Part shown: positions 51,140 through 63,010 of the stretch, piece after piece
Numbering within the stretch: position 1 is the stretch's first letter
Layout of the letters: every line of letters begins with the position of its first letter
From: Marchantia polymorpha subsp. ruderalis
Lineage: Eukaryota > Streptophyta > Marchantiopsida > Marchantiales > Marchantiaceae
Direction of reading: 5' to 3'
NCBI GenBank assembly: GCA_037833965.1
Contig: AP031353.1
Span: forward strand, 25,794,501 to 25,858,500
DNA length: 64,000 nt
Program-made: the position numbers and the translations under genes
The notes under the pieces: generated by a model
What the model was told of the DNA's origin: nothing
Database searches by the model: none
Seen by the model: the letters and a program-made list of their open reading frames with translations, nothing else

Positions 51140-53179
51140 AGTTTATCGCTGCATCCCAAAAAATGTTTTTTCTTCATGACCAGCGGGATCATGCTGGGTC
51201 ATCGAGTTTCGTCTAGCGGCATTGCAGTAGACACCGAGAAGGTCAAAGTCATTCTTGAACTAGAGCCACCGACGAACTTGCGAGAGTTGAGAGCATTTCT
51301 TGGTCATGTGGGATACTACCAAAGATTCATACACATGTATGCAATCTTGGCAGCCGACCTGACCAAGTTGCTAAAGAAGGACAAACCCTACGAGTGGAGT
51401 TAGAAGCAGCAGTTGGCGTTCGAGGCCCTCAAATCTAAGCTTACAATCGCCCCGGTACTAAGGAGTCCGGACTGGGACCGACCTTTCCATGTCTACGTCG
51501 ACACATCGGCTTTCGCTATCGGTGTAGTTTTAAGTCAGAAGGACGACAACAAAAAGGACTACCCAATTTATTTTGCAAGCCGTCAACTGTCGCTAGCACA
51601 AAGGAAGTATACCACGACAGAGAGAGAGGCGTTGGGGATGGTGTATTCTTGCAAGAAATTCAGACACAATCTGATCTGCTACGAGTTCGTGTTCCATGTG
51701 GACCGCTACGCCTTGCAACATTTAGTGAAGAAGGCAGATCTGTCTGGCCGAATAGCCAAGTGGGTACTGCTGCTACAGGAATTCACCTATACTGTGCAGA
51801 CCAGGAAAGGTGTTCACCACAAAAAAGCAGACTACCTCTCCAGATTATGGACCCAACCAACCGAGGAGGAACTGGTCGACAATTTCCCTGACGAACAACT
51901 CTTTCAGTTGTCCGCCAGCTATGAGTCCAGGTATGCAGAGTTGTACAGGTACTTGCTCACACTTCAATGCCCAGAAGGGATGGATGTTGAGCAATGGACT
52001 GTCTTCATACATAAGGCAGGTCCTTACCAACTCCAACAGGGAGTATTGTTCAAGAAAATGGCAGACGAGAGACTGTGTAGATGCTTGGAGGAATCAGAGG
52101 TTCCACGGGTAGTAAGTGCAATGCATACAGAAGATGCCGGTGGCCACTATGCCACCAGAAATACGGTTACCAAGATTTTGAACGCAGGGTATTGGTGGCC
52201 GACAATGTTCAAGGATGTCCTCGAATACATACGGAAGTGCGACAGTTGCTAGAGGACAGGGAGACCAACGCCTACCACGCGATGGCCCCTGACTCCCATC
52301 ATGCCCTTAGCAGCTTTCAAAAAATGGGGAATCGACTTCGTAGGACCAATATAGCCAGTCAGCAGGAACACAAGAAGACGCTACATCCTGGTAGCGACGG
52401 ACTATGCAACCAAGATGATGGAGGCCAAAGCTACTCAAAGAGATGATGCAGCAACAGTGGCGACCTTTCTGTTTGAATCTATCATCACGCGTTACGGTTG
52501 TCCATTAGAGCTAGTCAGTGATAGGGGCACCCATTTTCTGAACAAGGTGATTGAAGATCTGACGCAGCATTTTCAAATTAAGCATCGGAAGACTACACCG
52601 TACAACCCCAAGGCGAATGGGTTGACTGAGAAGTCCAATGGATTGTTGTGCAAAATCCTACGCAAAGTAACAGTGAATCACACGCACCACTGGGACACGA
52701 AGTTGGTAGCCGCATTGTGGGCATACCGGAAAGCAGAAAAGATCACCACCCGGCAGACATCATATTTTCTGGTGTATGGACAACACCCGATCCTGCCTAT
52801 TGAATTTGAAGTACCCACCCAACGAACCTTGGACCTGAGACGTATAGGTGCTGAAGAGAGTCAGCTCTACAGGTTGTAGGAAGTCATGGTATTGGAGGAG
52901 AGACGCCGAGAAGCAGAAGAACGCACCAGGCAAATCCAACTCCGCAGGAAGGAGAGATATGATAGGAAGATCAAACCGGTGTTACTACGGAAGGGCGACT
53001 TGGCCCTACTCTATGACAGTAAACATGCTCGATTTCCGGGCAAGCTGCATTTGAGATGGATGGGACCCTACAAGATGATCGAGGTCTTCCCAAATGGATC
53101 AATCCAACTCGCAGACTTTACAGGAGAGTTGCTAGGCACCCGAGTGAATGGGTGGCTTCTGAAGAAATACCACGTATGA
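51140..53179 (+). pseudogene. pol: pol fragment (RT end, RNase H, integrase), broken
   Basis: Starts late in reverse transcriptase (SLSLHPKKCFFFMTSGIMLGHRV). It includes RNase H (YVDTSAFAIGVVLSQKDDNKK, TEREALGMVYSCKKF), the integrase zinc region (MHTEDAGGHYATRNT...RKCDSC), the catalytic core (ELVSDRGTHFLNKV, NPKANGLTEKSNG) and the C-terminal part ending RVNGWLLKKYHV. It lies just before a polypurine tract and a C LTR, so it is the 3' part of a plus-strand element, very likely the one whose gag lies at 43639-45795. Fossil with about four breaks. Confidence 0.88.
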
Positions 53180-53203
53180 GTATTCACGTGGGCGCTCACA
53201 ATT

Positions 53204-53216
53204 GAGGAGGGGAGCA
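53204..53216 (+). other. Polypurine tract before the C LTR
   Basis: gaggaggggagca immediately before the LTR start TG at 53217; nearly the same as 24647-24659. Confidence 0.85.
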
Positions 53217-53624
53217 TGTGGTGCCCCACTTTTTGTTTTTGTGCGGAATTTAAAACATTTTTGGAAAACACTACCACAGCAGCCGTGTAAATGGTAATCG
53301 GTACATTTAAATAGAGTGAAGATGGATAATCGCGGGTCTCGTATGATCTCATAGAATCCAGGAGTTGGGCGCAATGTCCGGAACAGGTGCTCCGACCTGA
53401 ACGATCAATTCTGAAGGAGATCTCCTTCTGCGCAAGGCGCATAATCCACCTTCGGCGCTAGCCGCCTTTGGCGCTAGGGAAATCCCTCAGAACTTATTTA
53501 ATTCACAACGGCTTGACTTGCTTAGTGTCCCGTTGGAAAGAACTCAACGCGCTTGTTCTAACGAGCCCAAAAACGCTTGGAACGGATGAGGACTCAAGGA
53601 GTTATGATTATCAGAAGATACGGA

Positions 53625-54130
53625 GAGAGAACGCCTTCGGCGGAAGGGCTAGGTCGATAGACGAGCCGCCTTTGGCTCAGCCGCCTTCGGCCTTAGATGT
53701 TTGCCTTCGGAGGTGAACTTCTTCGTACAGCGCCTTCGGCGCCAGCGCATCAAGATTAGGTAAACGCCTTCGGGGGTAGCAACTCCGTACGGTCCGCCTT
53801 CGGCCCATCGCCTTCGGCGGTACTGACATGTGCGCCTTCGGCAGAACAGAGCTCCGGCGGCAAAAGCGCCTTCGGGGGAACAACAGGGATTGACAGACAG
53901 GACAAGATCCGTTGACTGCGGTCAACACCTTTGGCACAATCGCCTTCGGCGCTGGGAGTCAACGCTTTCGGCGGTAGATGTTCGCCTTCGGCGCTGCGGG
54001 TCAACGCCTTCGGCGAAAGGAGTTCGCCTTCGGCGCTGCGGGATAGATCAGAGTTGCGAGTCGGCCAGAGGCAAAAGCCTCCGCCGCCGCGCCTTCAGCG
54101 ATACGCCTTCGGCGCTGCACGCACACGGCC
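53625..54130. repeat. Dense array of gccttcggc units (C LTR leader)
   Basis: More than twenty copies of gccttcggc or close variants, in both orientations as gccgaaggc, within about 500 bases, separated by 10-30 unique bases. The unit is an imperfect palindrome able to fold into a tiny hairpin with a ttcg-type loop. The same unit is scattered in all LTRs here, also inside the LTR-encoded frames. Confidence 0.8.
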
Positions 54131-54286
54131 GCGGCGAAGTGAGATGGCAGAAATCAAATTGAACTTTCGAGCGTGTGAGTCCGCGCAACGGCGGAGCGTG
54201 AAGCCGCGCGTGCGAGAGGAGGGCCTTTACGCCTCCAAGCCGGCGCAGCCATCAAGTGAGTCGACACTCACGACCAAGTGTCGACA

Positions 54287-57195
54287 ATGAAATCTTGTGA
54301 GCCGAGGGTGGGCGACTCATTCTTGAATTTGCGATTTCAATTTCTTGTGAGAGCTGCGCACACACACATTTTGGCAGAGAGAAATCTGAGAAGGCGACGC
54401 GCAGAGACTTGCATAGCAGAGGGAGAATTGAGTGCGTGACCGCGGGAATTGAGTGAGGGTAGAGTTTGCAGAGGAATCGCAGCCGCGGGCAAGAAGCTTG
54501 GGCATAGCGGAGGAGAGTGTGCGAAGTACGATTTCAAGAACGCGATGTCGAAGGCAACTCAGCTACGGATGATTCCGCTGAAGATTCTGCTGATTGGGCT
54601 GCGCGCTTTCCAGCCCCAGCTGTCTGCGGTGAAGCTCAATTTCCTCCTGTGGGGATGGAATTAAGTGTGCCAGGACATGGTGCGCGAATGGCAAAAGGAG
54701 AGGGACCAACCTACGCGCGGGTTTCGGCCGCACGTAGAGCGATGGACCATCCAAGATTGGGCACAGGTACTGGGAAGATGTGCGGGAGAGGACGGACATC
54801 TCATATTCGACAACGAGAGCATCAAGGTCACGAAGGAGGAGGAGATTTCCTTCGCGACCCTGTTCAAGAGTGCCAAGTCCAGCAAGAACGGGTACAAGAC
54901 CCTGGACTACAAGGATCGCTACCGCAGAAATGTCGCGGTAGCACTTCTCCAACTCTTGCAGCCGCACAGGACCACATACATCACTTCTTGGCAAGTGTCT
55001 TTCGTGGAGCTGGCGTTGGTCGGAGCTCCGATTCACTAGGCGCGCATCTTATGTAAGATAACGCGACTGCATGCGTTTGAGGAGAAAGGGGAATCGATCA
55101 ATCACCTCTCCCCCTCCTTAATCAACTTTTATCGGTCGATGGGTTGTCTAACCGCGACCGAGCGTGTTCAATTTCCACTACTATCACTTAGCAATCCCGG
55201 GCGGTATGTGAAGGATGTTGAGGTCAACACCGATGAGGAAGAGACTCCTGCCTCCACACCACCAGCCCAACCGAGTGCGGGAAGGGAATCATTCGCAGCG
55301 CGAATGCCGCGGAAGCGGAGATGGAAGGGAGAAATAGAGAAGAGCAACATCGAGATTCGGTTGCTCTCAAACGGAAGCGGCCACTGGAAGAGCTCTGCAG
55401 TCGGCCGAAGCAGAAAGCACGCAGGCTCGTGTTGCCTGCAAGTAGCGCGGAGACAGGACAGGCCGCCGGAGAGAAGGAGACACCATCCGAGGAGGAGGAT
55501 GGGAACTCACGGACGGCAGAGGGGTTAGCGGACCTCCCTACGCCGAAGGCACGGAAGCCTTCGGCGGAAGCAAGACGGCCTTCGGGTCAAGAGAGACGAC
55601 ACGCGGCACCGATGAATGTGTCGGCAACAGATAGGTGTTCCGCACGAACACCGTACGCGGACTCGCCTTCGGGGCTAGGGCCTTCGGCTCGAGCGCCTTC
55701 AGCGTAGCGGAGGAAGGGAAAGGAGCCGGCGGAAGATCCGCCTTCGTCTCAAGGGCCTTCGAGCCAAGGAGTTGCGAGTAGGGAGCCTTCGGGGAAAGCG
55801 CCTTCGGCGGTAAGTCCGCCGGAAGGTGCGCCTTCGGCTCAATGGCCTTCGGCCCAAGGGACTTCAGGCGAGTCGCCTTCGGCGGAAGCACCGCCGACAA
55901 ATGCGCCTTCGGCGGTAGCACCTTCGGAGCAGGACCTATCGAAGGAGCAGGACCTAACGGAGGAGCAGAATGACAAGCAGAAGCAGGAGGCACGTGTGCA
56001 ATCCGCACAAACACCTTCCGCACAACCGCCTTCGGCAGTGGACGCCTTCGGCGATGCGGAGTTGGTAATAACAGGACGGGCGAGCGGTGCGAGTTTGTCA
56101 CGACCAAAATCTCCCACCGCCTTAGACATTCTGGCCGGGAGAAGTGAGGCAGCACCGGTAGCAGACGACGTAGACACTACGAAGCCCAACTCATGAGAAT
56201 CGCTAGAGAATTCAGTGGCAACCGAAATCCTCAATTCGGAGGATGACGAAGAAGGAGAATCGGGATCGGGATCGGGTGAGGAGGAGGAGCAATCGGTGGC
56301 AGGCACGCCGACGGCGGCACTTTGCGAGCAGGTGGTACCTCTGCTGAGGTATCTCGATCGCAAGGTGACGAAGTATGCAGACCCCCGCCAGCGTGGGTTC
56401 TACGTCGAGTTAGTGCGCAGGCGGACTCGCACTAAAGTCCGCACTAGGAAGTTGTTGGCACGTCTGGACGGGGACATTAAAGATCTGCGGGAGAAGATTG
56501 AGTGTCTGCTGGGCCACATTGCTCTTACGCGGAAGGTGCACCAGGCCGTCGACAAGTTGCGCGATGAGAAACTTGAAGAGGCGAAGAAGGAGTTCGCCAA
56601 GGAGAAAGCGAAGCTCGCAGATGAGCTGGATTCTGAGCAGACTCAAAATCGAATTTTGTCAGAGGAGCTCGTGCGGCAGACACGGTTGCTGGAGCAGTGT
56701 CAACTCGCACGCCAGGCGGATGAAGAGTTAATCCGCAAACTGCAATCCGAGTGCGGAGAATTAAGAGCGCAGTGTGCGGACGCAGAGTTGCAGTTAGTGG
56801 TAGTTGAAGACGATCGCCGGCGGGAGGCAGATCGCACGAAAGAGGAGTTGGCGAGGCGAGTCAACCACTATCTCAGAGGTTACACCCACTGGGAAGTGGC
56901 GGCGCAAGAGAAACTCACACTGCGCGAGTTAGAGCTTCGTGCGGCAGGTTTGATGTCGGGTGACAGTCAGAGCCGGCGGCGAGTGGCGAAGAAGTTAGAT
57001 TTGTTTTTGTCACGGTCGTGGGACGCCATGGCCACCCTCGAGGCGGAGGTTACTGCGGTGTTGCGGCGGCTGGGACTGCGCAGTCGAGCTGAAGACTGGG
57101 CGGGTAGGGAGTTAGTGCGCGGCAGTCCGTCGCGCAGAAGGCGAAGCACGGGATCTGCAGAGTGTAGTGTAGCGTGGTTTCGTGCAGGCGCGTAG
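54287..57195 (+). pseudogene. LTR-encoded protein, subfamily C copy (broken)
   Basis: Most divergent copy. An upstream extension like that of B is followed by the conserved start at 54545 (MSKATQLRMIPLKILLIGLRAFQPQL). Domain motifs: FLLWGWN, RPHVERWTIQDWAQVLGRCAGED, KNGYKTLDYKDRYRRNVAVALLQLLQP and FVELALVGAPIH. The middle is dominated by translated gccttcggc units (PSAEA, PSGQ and similar). SPTALDILAGRSEAA, SVATEILNSEDDEEG, VVPLLRYLDRKVTKYADP, a long coiled coil, YTHWEVAAQEKLTLRELELRA and RRRRSTGSAECSVAWFRAGA follow. Substitutions relative to A and B are mostly conservative (Asp/Glu, Ile/Val/Leu, Lys/Arg). Fossil with about four breaks. Confidence 0.8.
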
Positions 57196-57228
57196 TTTAG
57201 AGTGTAGTGTTAGTTAGGACTTAGAGGG

Positions 57229-57257
57229 TATAAAGTAGTTCAAGGTGTCTTGCCTTG
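57229..57257 (+). promoter_or_regulatory. LTR TATA box and hairpin, C LTR
   Basis: TATAAAG at 57229-57235 and caaggt-gtctt-gccttg at 57241-57257. One stem pair becomes G-T, which would still pair as G-U in RNA. Confidence 0.65.
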
Positions 57258-57507
57258 GGATTCTTCCAGTTTCGGAAGTACAAATCAGGAACTCATTTTC
57301 TCTGCGTGTTAGTGTCCTTAGTTCTGTCACCGCGCAAGAGGAGCTACAGCTTGGCGATCCGCATTTTGTAGCTGAAGGCCTTCGGCCGAATGTTCAGAGC
57401 TAGTACACTGGTTAGAGACTTGAGTAGTTTGGATCTACACCTGCGGGTGATTGCCGATGCTCACAGCTAGTAACTAGTTAGATATTTGAACAGTTCCCCC
57501 TTACACT

Positions 57508-58444
57508 TGAAACGGATAAGGCAGCACCGAGTTAGGAGCGGCGGAAGTTTCTGATCTGGAAGTCCTTCGGCGGCCTACGCGTAGGCGGCTTGCGCGTAGG
57601 TTGCCTGTGCACAGGCAAACGCCTTCGGCGGAAGGGAAAAACCGTGATAACGTTTTCAATTCTTAACGGTTTACGTTAGTTAGGGTCTCGTTGGAAAGAA
57701 CTTGACACGCTCGTTCCAACGAGCCCAAGAACACTTGGAACGGATGAGGACTTAGGGAGTTATGACTATCGGAAGATACGTAGACGTCCGCCTTCGGCGG
57801 AAGGAGTTTGCCTCCGGCGGGAATGCCGCCTACACGGAAGGGAGATCAACTTTTGTCCGATGCGCGGATGGACACCTTCGGCGATTGCAGGCCTTTGGCG
57901 AAGCAGTAAAACCGGCATATCTTTTTCAATTCTTAGCGGTTTGACTTGATTCGGGTCTCGTTGGAAAGAACTCGACGAGCTGGTTCCAACGAGACCAAGA
58001 TCTCTTGAAACGGATCAGTCATCAATGAGTTATGAGCGTTGAAAGCGGCTGTCATGGTTAGGCGTGAGGCCTTCGGCGTTAACAGTTAGAAGGGCCTTCG
58101 GCCCAAGGCGGCCTGCGAGTAGGCGGCTTGCGTGTAGGACGCGTGGGACCCACAATACTCGGATTTTGGAGAAGGAATTTTGGCCTAGGTTCAGAGATCT
58201 TGCGGAGCCCATATCTTTGCGATGGACAGTGGGATGGATCTGAAATTTTGTGGGGCCGTTGATCTCGGCCGGCCACGCATGCTTGCAAATTTTCAGCCTC
58301 AGATCTTGGATGGAAAGGCGCTGGCGGCTCTGTACAGTAGGCTTAGGATTTAGATTTAGGGTTAGGGTTAGATTTAGGTTGTAAGTTAGAGGGGAAGGCA
58401 GCCGCCGACTCCTAAGGTGTAGGATCTGTTGCGGCTCGCACCAT
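57508..58444. mobile_element. Rearranged insert of LTR-leader sequence plus unplaced DNA
   Basis: The first 600 bases resemble an LTR leader: two inverted-repeat modules with exact arms (57687-57723, 57957-57993), each followed by a gagttatga string, and palindromes such as gcctgtgcacaggc near 57603. From about 58130 the sequence matches nothing else in the window and includes a short telomere-like run (58342-58380). No gene is seen. It splits the C LTR; neither duplication nor inverted ends were found. Confidence 0.6.
58342..58380 (+). repeat. Short telomere-like run
   Basis: cttaggatttagatttaggg then ttagggttagatttaggtt: about five units close to the plant telomere repeat TTTAGGG and its TTAGGG variant, all in one orientation. 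Confidence 0.55.
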
Positions 58445-59450
58445 GGCGTAGTGCAGTGTAGTGCTAGTTAGGACTTAGAAGGTATAAAGTAGTTCAAGGC
58501 GTTTTGCCTTGGGTTCTTTCCCAAATTCAGAAGTGCAGATCAGGAACTCATCTTCTCTGCGTGTTTGTGTCCTTAGTCCTGTCACCACGCAAGAGGAGCT
58601 ACAACTTGGCATTCCGCATTTTGTAGTTGGAGGTCTCCGGCCGAACGTTCAGAGCTAGTACATTGGTTAGAGACTTGAGTAGTTCGGATCTACACCTGCG
58701 GGTGACTGCCGATGCTCAGAGCCAGTGACTAGTTAGATACTTGAATAGTTTCGCCCCTACACCTTCGAGTGTTTGTTTCTGATTGTACTCCTTCGGGATT
58801 TTTCCCCTGAATGCCAAAGTGAAGTTTTGCTACTTCGTGTAAGCCTTGGTTGTAAATTCAGGTTACGCTGCAGGAGGTGCCTTCAGGGTAACCCCTGTAG
58901 TATTTCTGGGAATGACAAGTGCCTGAGAATTCAAACTCTTCAATAGACTGTTGTTGTGTTACTGGAATGTTTCTCAGTGAGTCCTTAAGTGCGGACCTGT
59001 GTTCTTTGCGCGTTTTGTGAGTTGAGAGTGTTGTTCACCGCGTATGAGTGACTTCGATCCGAAGTAGGCATTCCAAACCGGGTTTCCTACGCTAGCAGCA
59101 AGCTAGTGGAAGTGTTGTAAAAGCCGGAGTTGGGAGTCACTACCCGCAGCTTCGCTGAGTGTACTCTTGAGAGACCTTCCCCCTGAAATCTTGAGTAGAG
59201 GTCCTAACGGATCTCTGGGTTGTGTTTCTGTAGTTTCAGGTGTGTGTGTGTGTTACGCTGCACTGTGCGACCTCCGAGTGCGCTCCGAGTGGACACTTGC
59301 AGTATTTCTGGGAGTGACAGTCGCCTGAGAATTCAAACTCCTCAATAGTCTAATAAACGTGACACTTTGTACCCTGTGTTTTCCTCTGTCCCTGTGGGTT
59401 CGACCTTTCTACCACTATATTGCAGTTTTAGCCTTTAGTGGGTTATTACA
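58445..59450 (+). mobile_element. LTR end fragment (TATA box to LTR end)
   Basis: Starts just before the TATA box (ggcgtagtgcagtgtagtg), then TATAAAG (58483-58489), hairpin caaggc-gtttt-gccttg (58495-58511), R/U5 with the doubled 55 bp unit (about 58898-58952 and 59300-59352), and the LTR end ggttattaca at 59450. Followed by taagaagccgaca (59451-59463), the first bases of an element interior, then an abrupt change to AT-rich DNA. It is therefore probably the end of a 5' LTR whose element is otherwise lost. Confidence 0.8.
58483..58511 (+). promoter_or_regulatory. LTR TATA box and hairpin (LTR end fragment)
   Basis: TATAAAG followed by caaggc-gtttt-gccttg, as in subfamily A. Confidence 0.65.
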
Positions 59451-59940
59451 TAAGAAGCCGACATATTCAACTTTTGTTGTGAATTACATTACACAATTTT
59501 ACAATGTGAAATTGTAATCAATACATTCACAACCAAGTGTAAACACATAGCTAGTTGTAAATTTTGTTATATCTAGATTTTATTCTAATACCATTGAGTT
59601 TACTCTCATTGAGATCCAGCTCAAAAGACTTTTTGGTTGCTCATCATGATTCTTGAAATAAAAAATATATTTTACATTTTGCATCTCAAACATTCTTTTA
59701 ACACATGTAAATTCATGTTTATACTGAATAAACAAAATCTTATACAATGAACTTTCTAAAATTGTTTGAGAATTTCTTCTTCATATCTCTATCTATATTA
59801 TTTGAAAAATTACCATAATAACATATGATAAATAGTGTCTAACTTTTTTATGAAATTACGTGGCAATAGATTATTGGCCTACCTAACATTCTAAAAGTTT
59901 TTTTAATTTCTAGATTGAAATGATGACATGCCATTGAATA

Positions 59941-60260
59941 ACTTGAAACTTCTAGAATTTTCACTCGCCACTAAGTCAACTTCAGATTTAATCTAATCAA
60001 TAAATATTTTTTTAATTTAATCAGATCAATCAAAACTAACATTTAGTGAAAATCTTTTTTCCTTCAATTCAAGATTTTGATATGAGATAAAATATTAGTT
60101 CTTACTCATAAATCTCAAAATTTTGATAATTTTTTAGCCAATGTAGACTTGATAGCTAAACATAATCATAACTAACTAAATTTAGTCATAATTAAGCTAA
60201 ACATGGTTAATTTTTTATTGAATTTATCACTAATACACACATATAACTACCGATCTTTAG
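59941..60260 (+). repeat. Diverged direct repeat, left copy (candidate old LTR)
   Basis: Shares with 63011-63315 the anchors cgccactaagtcaa / tgccactaagtcaa, cagattta / tagattta, agtcataattaa / agtcatgattaa, catggttaa / catggtcaa and the ending aattcacacatgcaactact / aatacacacatataactacc. By eye about two thirds identical. Same orientation, about 3.07 kb apart, bracketing the pol remnant. Confidence 0.5.
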
Positions 60261-62164
60261 TCAACACTAACATAGTCTAGCAAAAATTTGTAATTGTCTA
60301 ATAAACTATTAAACAATAAAGCATACTAATTAATACTTTTCAAATACTTAGAAATTTATTTCATTAATTTTAAGTAAATTTTTTTGGATTCAACATGGAT
60401 TTGACTTTAACTTTGAACAAAATGAAGAACTGCTTATCTTTTCCATAATTAGAGCAACATGAAATCTGGTGCACACCATCAAACATGAGACGGTTCACAA
60501 CTTTGTCATATAAAATTTATGACAATTTTCTTGAACTTTGAATCATGAAAGGTATGAAGTATGCTGGCAAAATAATCCATATTTCTTTAGAGTTTGTCAT
60601 TTTAAATCAATCAAGCACGGGTTGAACGTACTTGTCATTACTCAACATTAGTAATATTTGCTCTAAATCATTATAAATGTTGATTTTTAATATCCGTGCA
60701 AATTTATTCAAATTTTTCATCATAAATGCAGATTTAAGTTGGTTTTTGCATTTGTGTTTGTTGCTTTAATTTTTTGCTAAAAATAACATGCCATTCACCC
60801 ACTGATTATAAAGTGAGATTAAAGCCTCATTATTTACTTTTTCAAACACACTTGGTAAAACTCTTTGTGCTTTCATGAACTTATCAAACTTTGCATTTCA
60901 TTGTACATGAGTTTGCTTCAATCTGTTACGGACGTGACATACTCAACCAACTTTGAAGGCAATGGCGGCACCTTTACGATCAAGCCATCTACTTTGAACA
61001 ATTTGAATTCTTAATAGCAGTGGCGGTGTTTTAGACTTGCTTGGTTTATATATGTAGAGAATTTAAAAACATTGTTCTTCACTCTCATCAACGTTAATTG
61101 TGACATGTTATTGCTTTCAAAAATTACATCTTTTTGACTTTTGAATCAACCTCAACCTTGTTCTCATTTTGGTTTGAAATATTCACTCAATTCTAATCTC
61201 TATTCCGATCAAGTATTGCATCCACAACACACTTCATATAATGATTTCAGAAATCTATAAACCAAATTCTCTTTAACTTTTTTCTTAAAGTCAAGTTGTT
61301 GTTTCATGTAGATTTCATTTTTTAGAAATCTATAAAAAAAATACTATAATTTCATCCATCTGATCCAGTTCTGAACTAAATATTGCAATATCTCCATAAT
61401 CTAATCAATTTATAGCTAACTTTGCTAAAATTAAAAAAAATTTGTAGTAATTCATATTTTCTCTTGTGTGAAATTTCTAGCCAATAAATTGGCTTAATAA
61501 ATTAATTTTTCTTCATTCAATAGATTTTTCTTTAGTTTGTACACTTACTTGCAATTGATCAAAGTTTAATCACTTAAAAACTTCATTTACTTCAAATTTT
61601 GTTCTTCATCAACAATTGCATCTCACTATCCATAGCAGCATTTTATTCAAATTTATAACCAGAATATTTAAAATTTTCTATAAGAAGAAGGTGCTTATTT
61701 TTCTAGGATCAATAAAAACATCATCATCATCCTCAATATCAAAATCACAATTCTCAATAACAAATGAATTAATTCATATAGCATACTTTAGAAGAAGTCT
61801 ACTAATTTGATTTGATGACTATCTAGTAGATAATTTTGGCTTATCTCTATGATCTACGGCAGATTCATTAAACTCACTTAAAATGACATTGTGAGCCTGT
61901 TGTTTTTAAGATAGGAAGAGACCAGTAGATGTTTTTAAGTTTTTTTTCAAAAGGTAGTTACTAGAGTGACATAGATTAGGACAATAGAATATGAAGTACT
62001 GTGATGGATCGGATAAACAAAAGATTACGGGCTTCAGGTGGTGGAATGTTTCAAAAAATGGCGATGGAAGGGCACAAAGTCAAATTCAGTTTGCAGTTGC
62101 TAATGAGTTGTCTTAGGGTGACAATTCTCCACACTAAAAGAATACTCCTCATCCTCTCATTTTT

Positions 62165-62638
62165 GTGAATTTAGAAAATGAAACTTCATATTTTGCAAAC
62201 AATGGCTATCGATTACAATTTCACTCTTTGAACTTGAGTTTGGAAAATAATCCAGTTGCGCAATATCTTGTTGTCAGATTTTTGAAGATCCACAAAAACA
62301 TACAGGCAAGATTTGTAAGAGTTGAAGAACGGCAGATAAAAATTGTAAACAAATTTAAAAAGCAAGTTGCATACATCTTAGTCGGAGATAAAATCTGACT
62401 TATGCATCGCAATTTAAGAACTCATATTTGTCTCTTGCTCAACAAACTTCATTATCGTTGTGTTGAATATTTTTTTGTGAGTAAGCTGATCAAAAAAAGA
62501 ACATACAGATTAAACATGCCATCATTTATGAAAATTCATCTAGTGTTTCATGTTTCTTTGCTTGAGTCATATAAAAAATTGATTATTTTGGGACGGTTTT
62601 CAGCACCTACATCTCTAATCAAGATTATTAGACAATAA
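62165..62638 (+). pseudogene. Old Ty3/gypsy integrase end (chromovirus-like), broken
   Basis: Two adjoining short frames match the integrase tail of chromovirus-type elements: FANNGYRLQF (compare the usual FFANYGYHPRF), a helix rich in Lys/Arg/Gln (VRVEERQIKI), the NLRT string, then TYRLNMPSFMKIHLVFHVSLLESYKK (compare YRLELPxxMKIHPVFHVSLLEPY). This is a different lineage from the GC-rich elements, whose integrase ends WMGPYK...NGWRLKKY. Strongly AT-rich; fossil with several breaks, only the end of pol recognisable. Confidence 0.7.
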
Positions 62639-63010
62639 GAATTTGAAGTTTCTAAAACCAACAACTTCCTTATCAATTAAACAAGATTAAAATAGCTTGT
62701 ACGTCAGCAAGGCTATGTGATAAGTAAGCAAAATTGAAAACCTATTGCTAATCTTGCTAACACTCCCAAAATGACCAAAAAAATTTATCCTCAAGATCCG
62801 ACAAAATCAAGGATCAAAGATATTGAATCCAACACGTCTTGACCAACTGCAATACTAAATCTAGCTATAATTATGTCACGTTGAATGCTATATTGAGTCT
62901 TTTGAGAAAAAACTCTTCAATTTTAATCTTTTTTTGGTTTTTTTCTGAGTTATTTATTTAATTTAGTATTTTCTTTTATCATAGAGGAGCCGTCCGCAAC
63001 TCTTTGTTCC

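Larger units (their letters stand above)
53217..57507 (+). mobile_element. 3' LTR of subfamily C, interrupted
   Basis: Starts TGTGGTGCCCCACTTTTTG right after pol and a polypurine tract, so it is the 3' LTR of the element whose pol precedes it. The leader (53460-54120) is very dense in gccttcggc units. It holds the LTR-encoded frame (54287-57195) and TATA/hairpin (57229-57257). About 250 bases later, at about 57507, it is interrupted by a rearranged segment, and an LTR end resumes at about 58445. Fossil. Confidence 0.87.
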
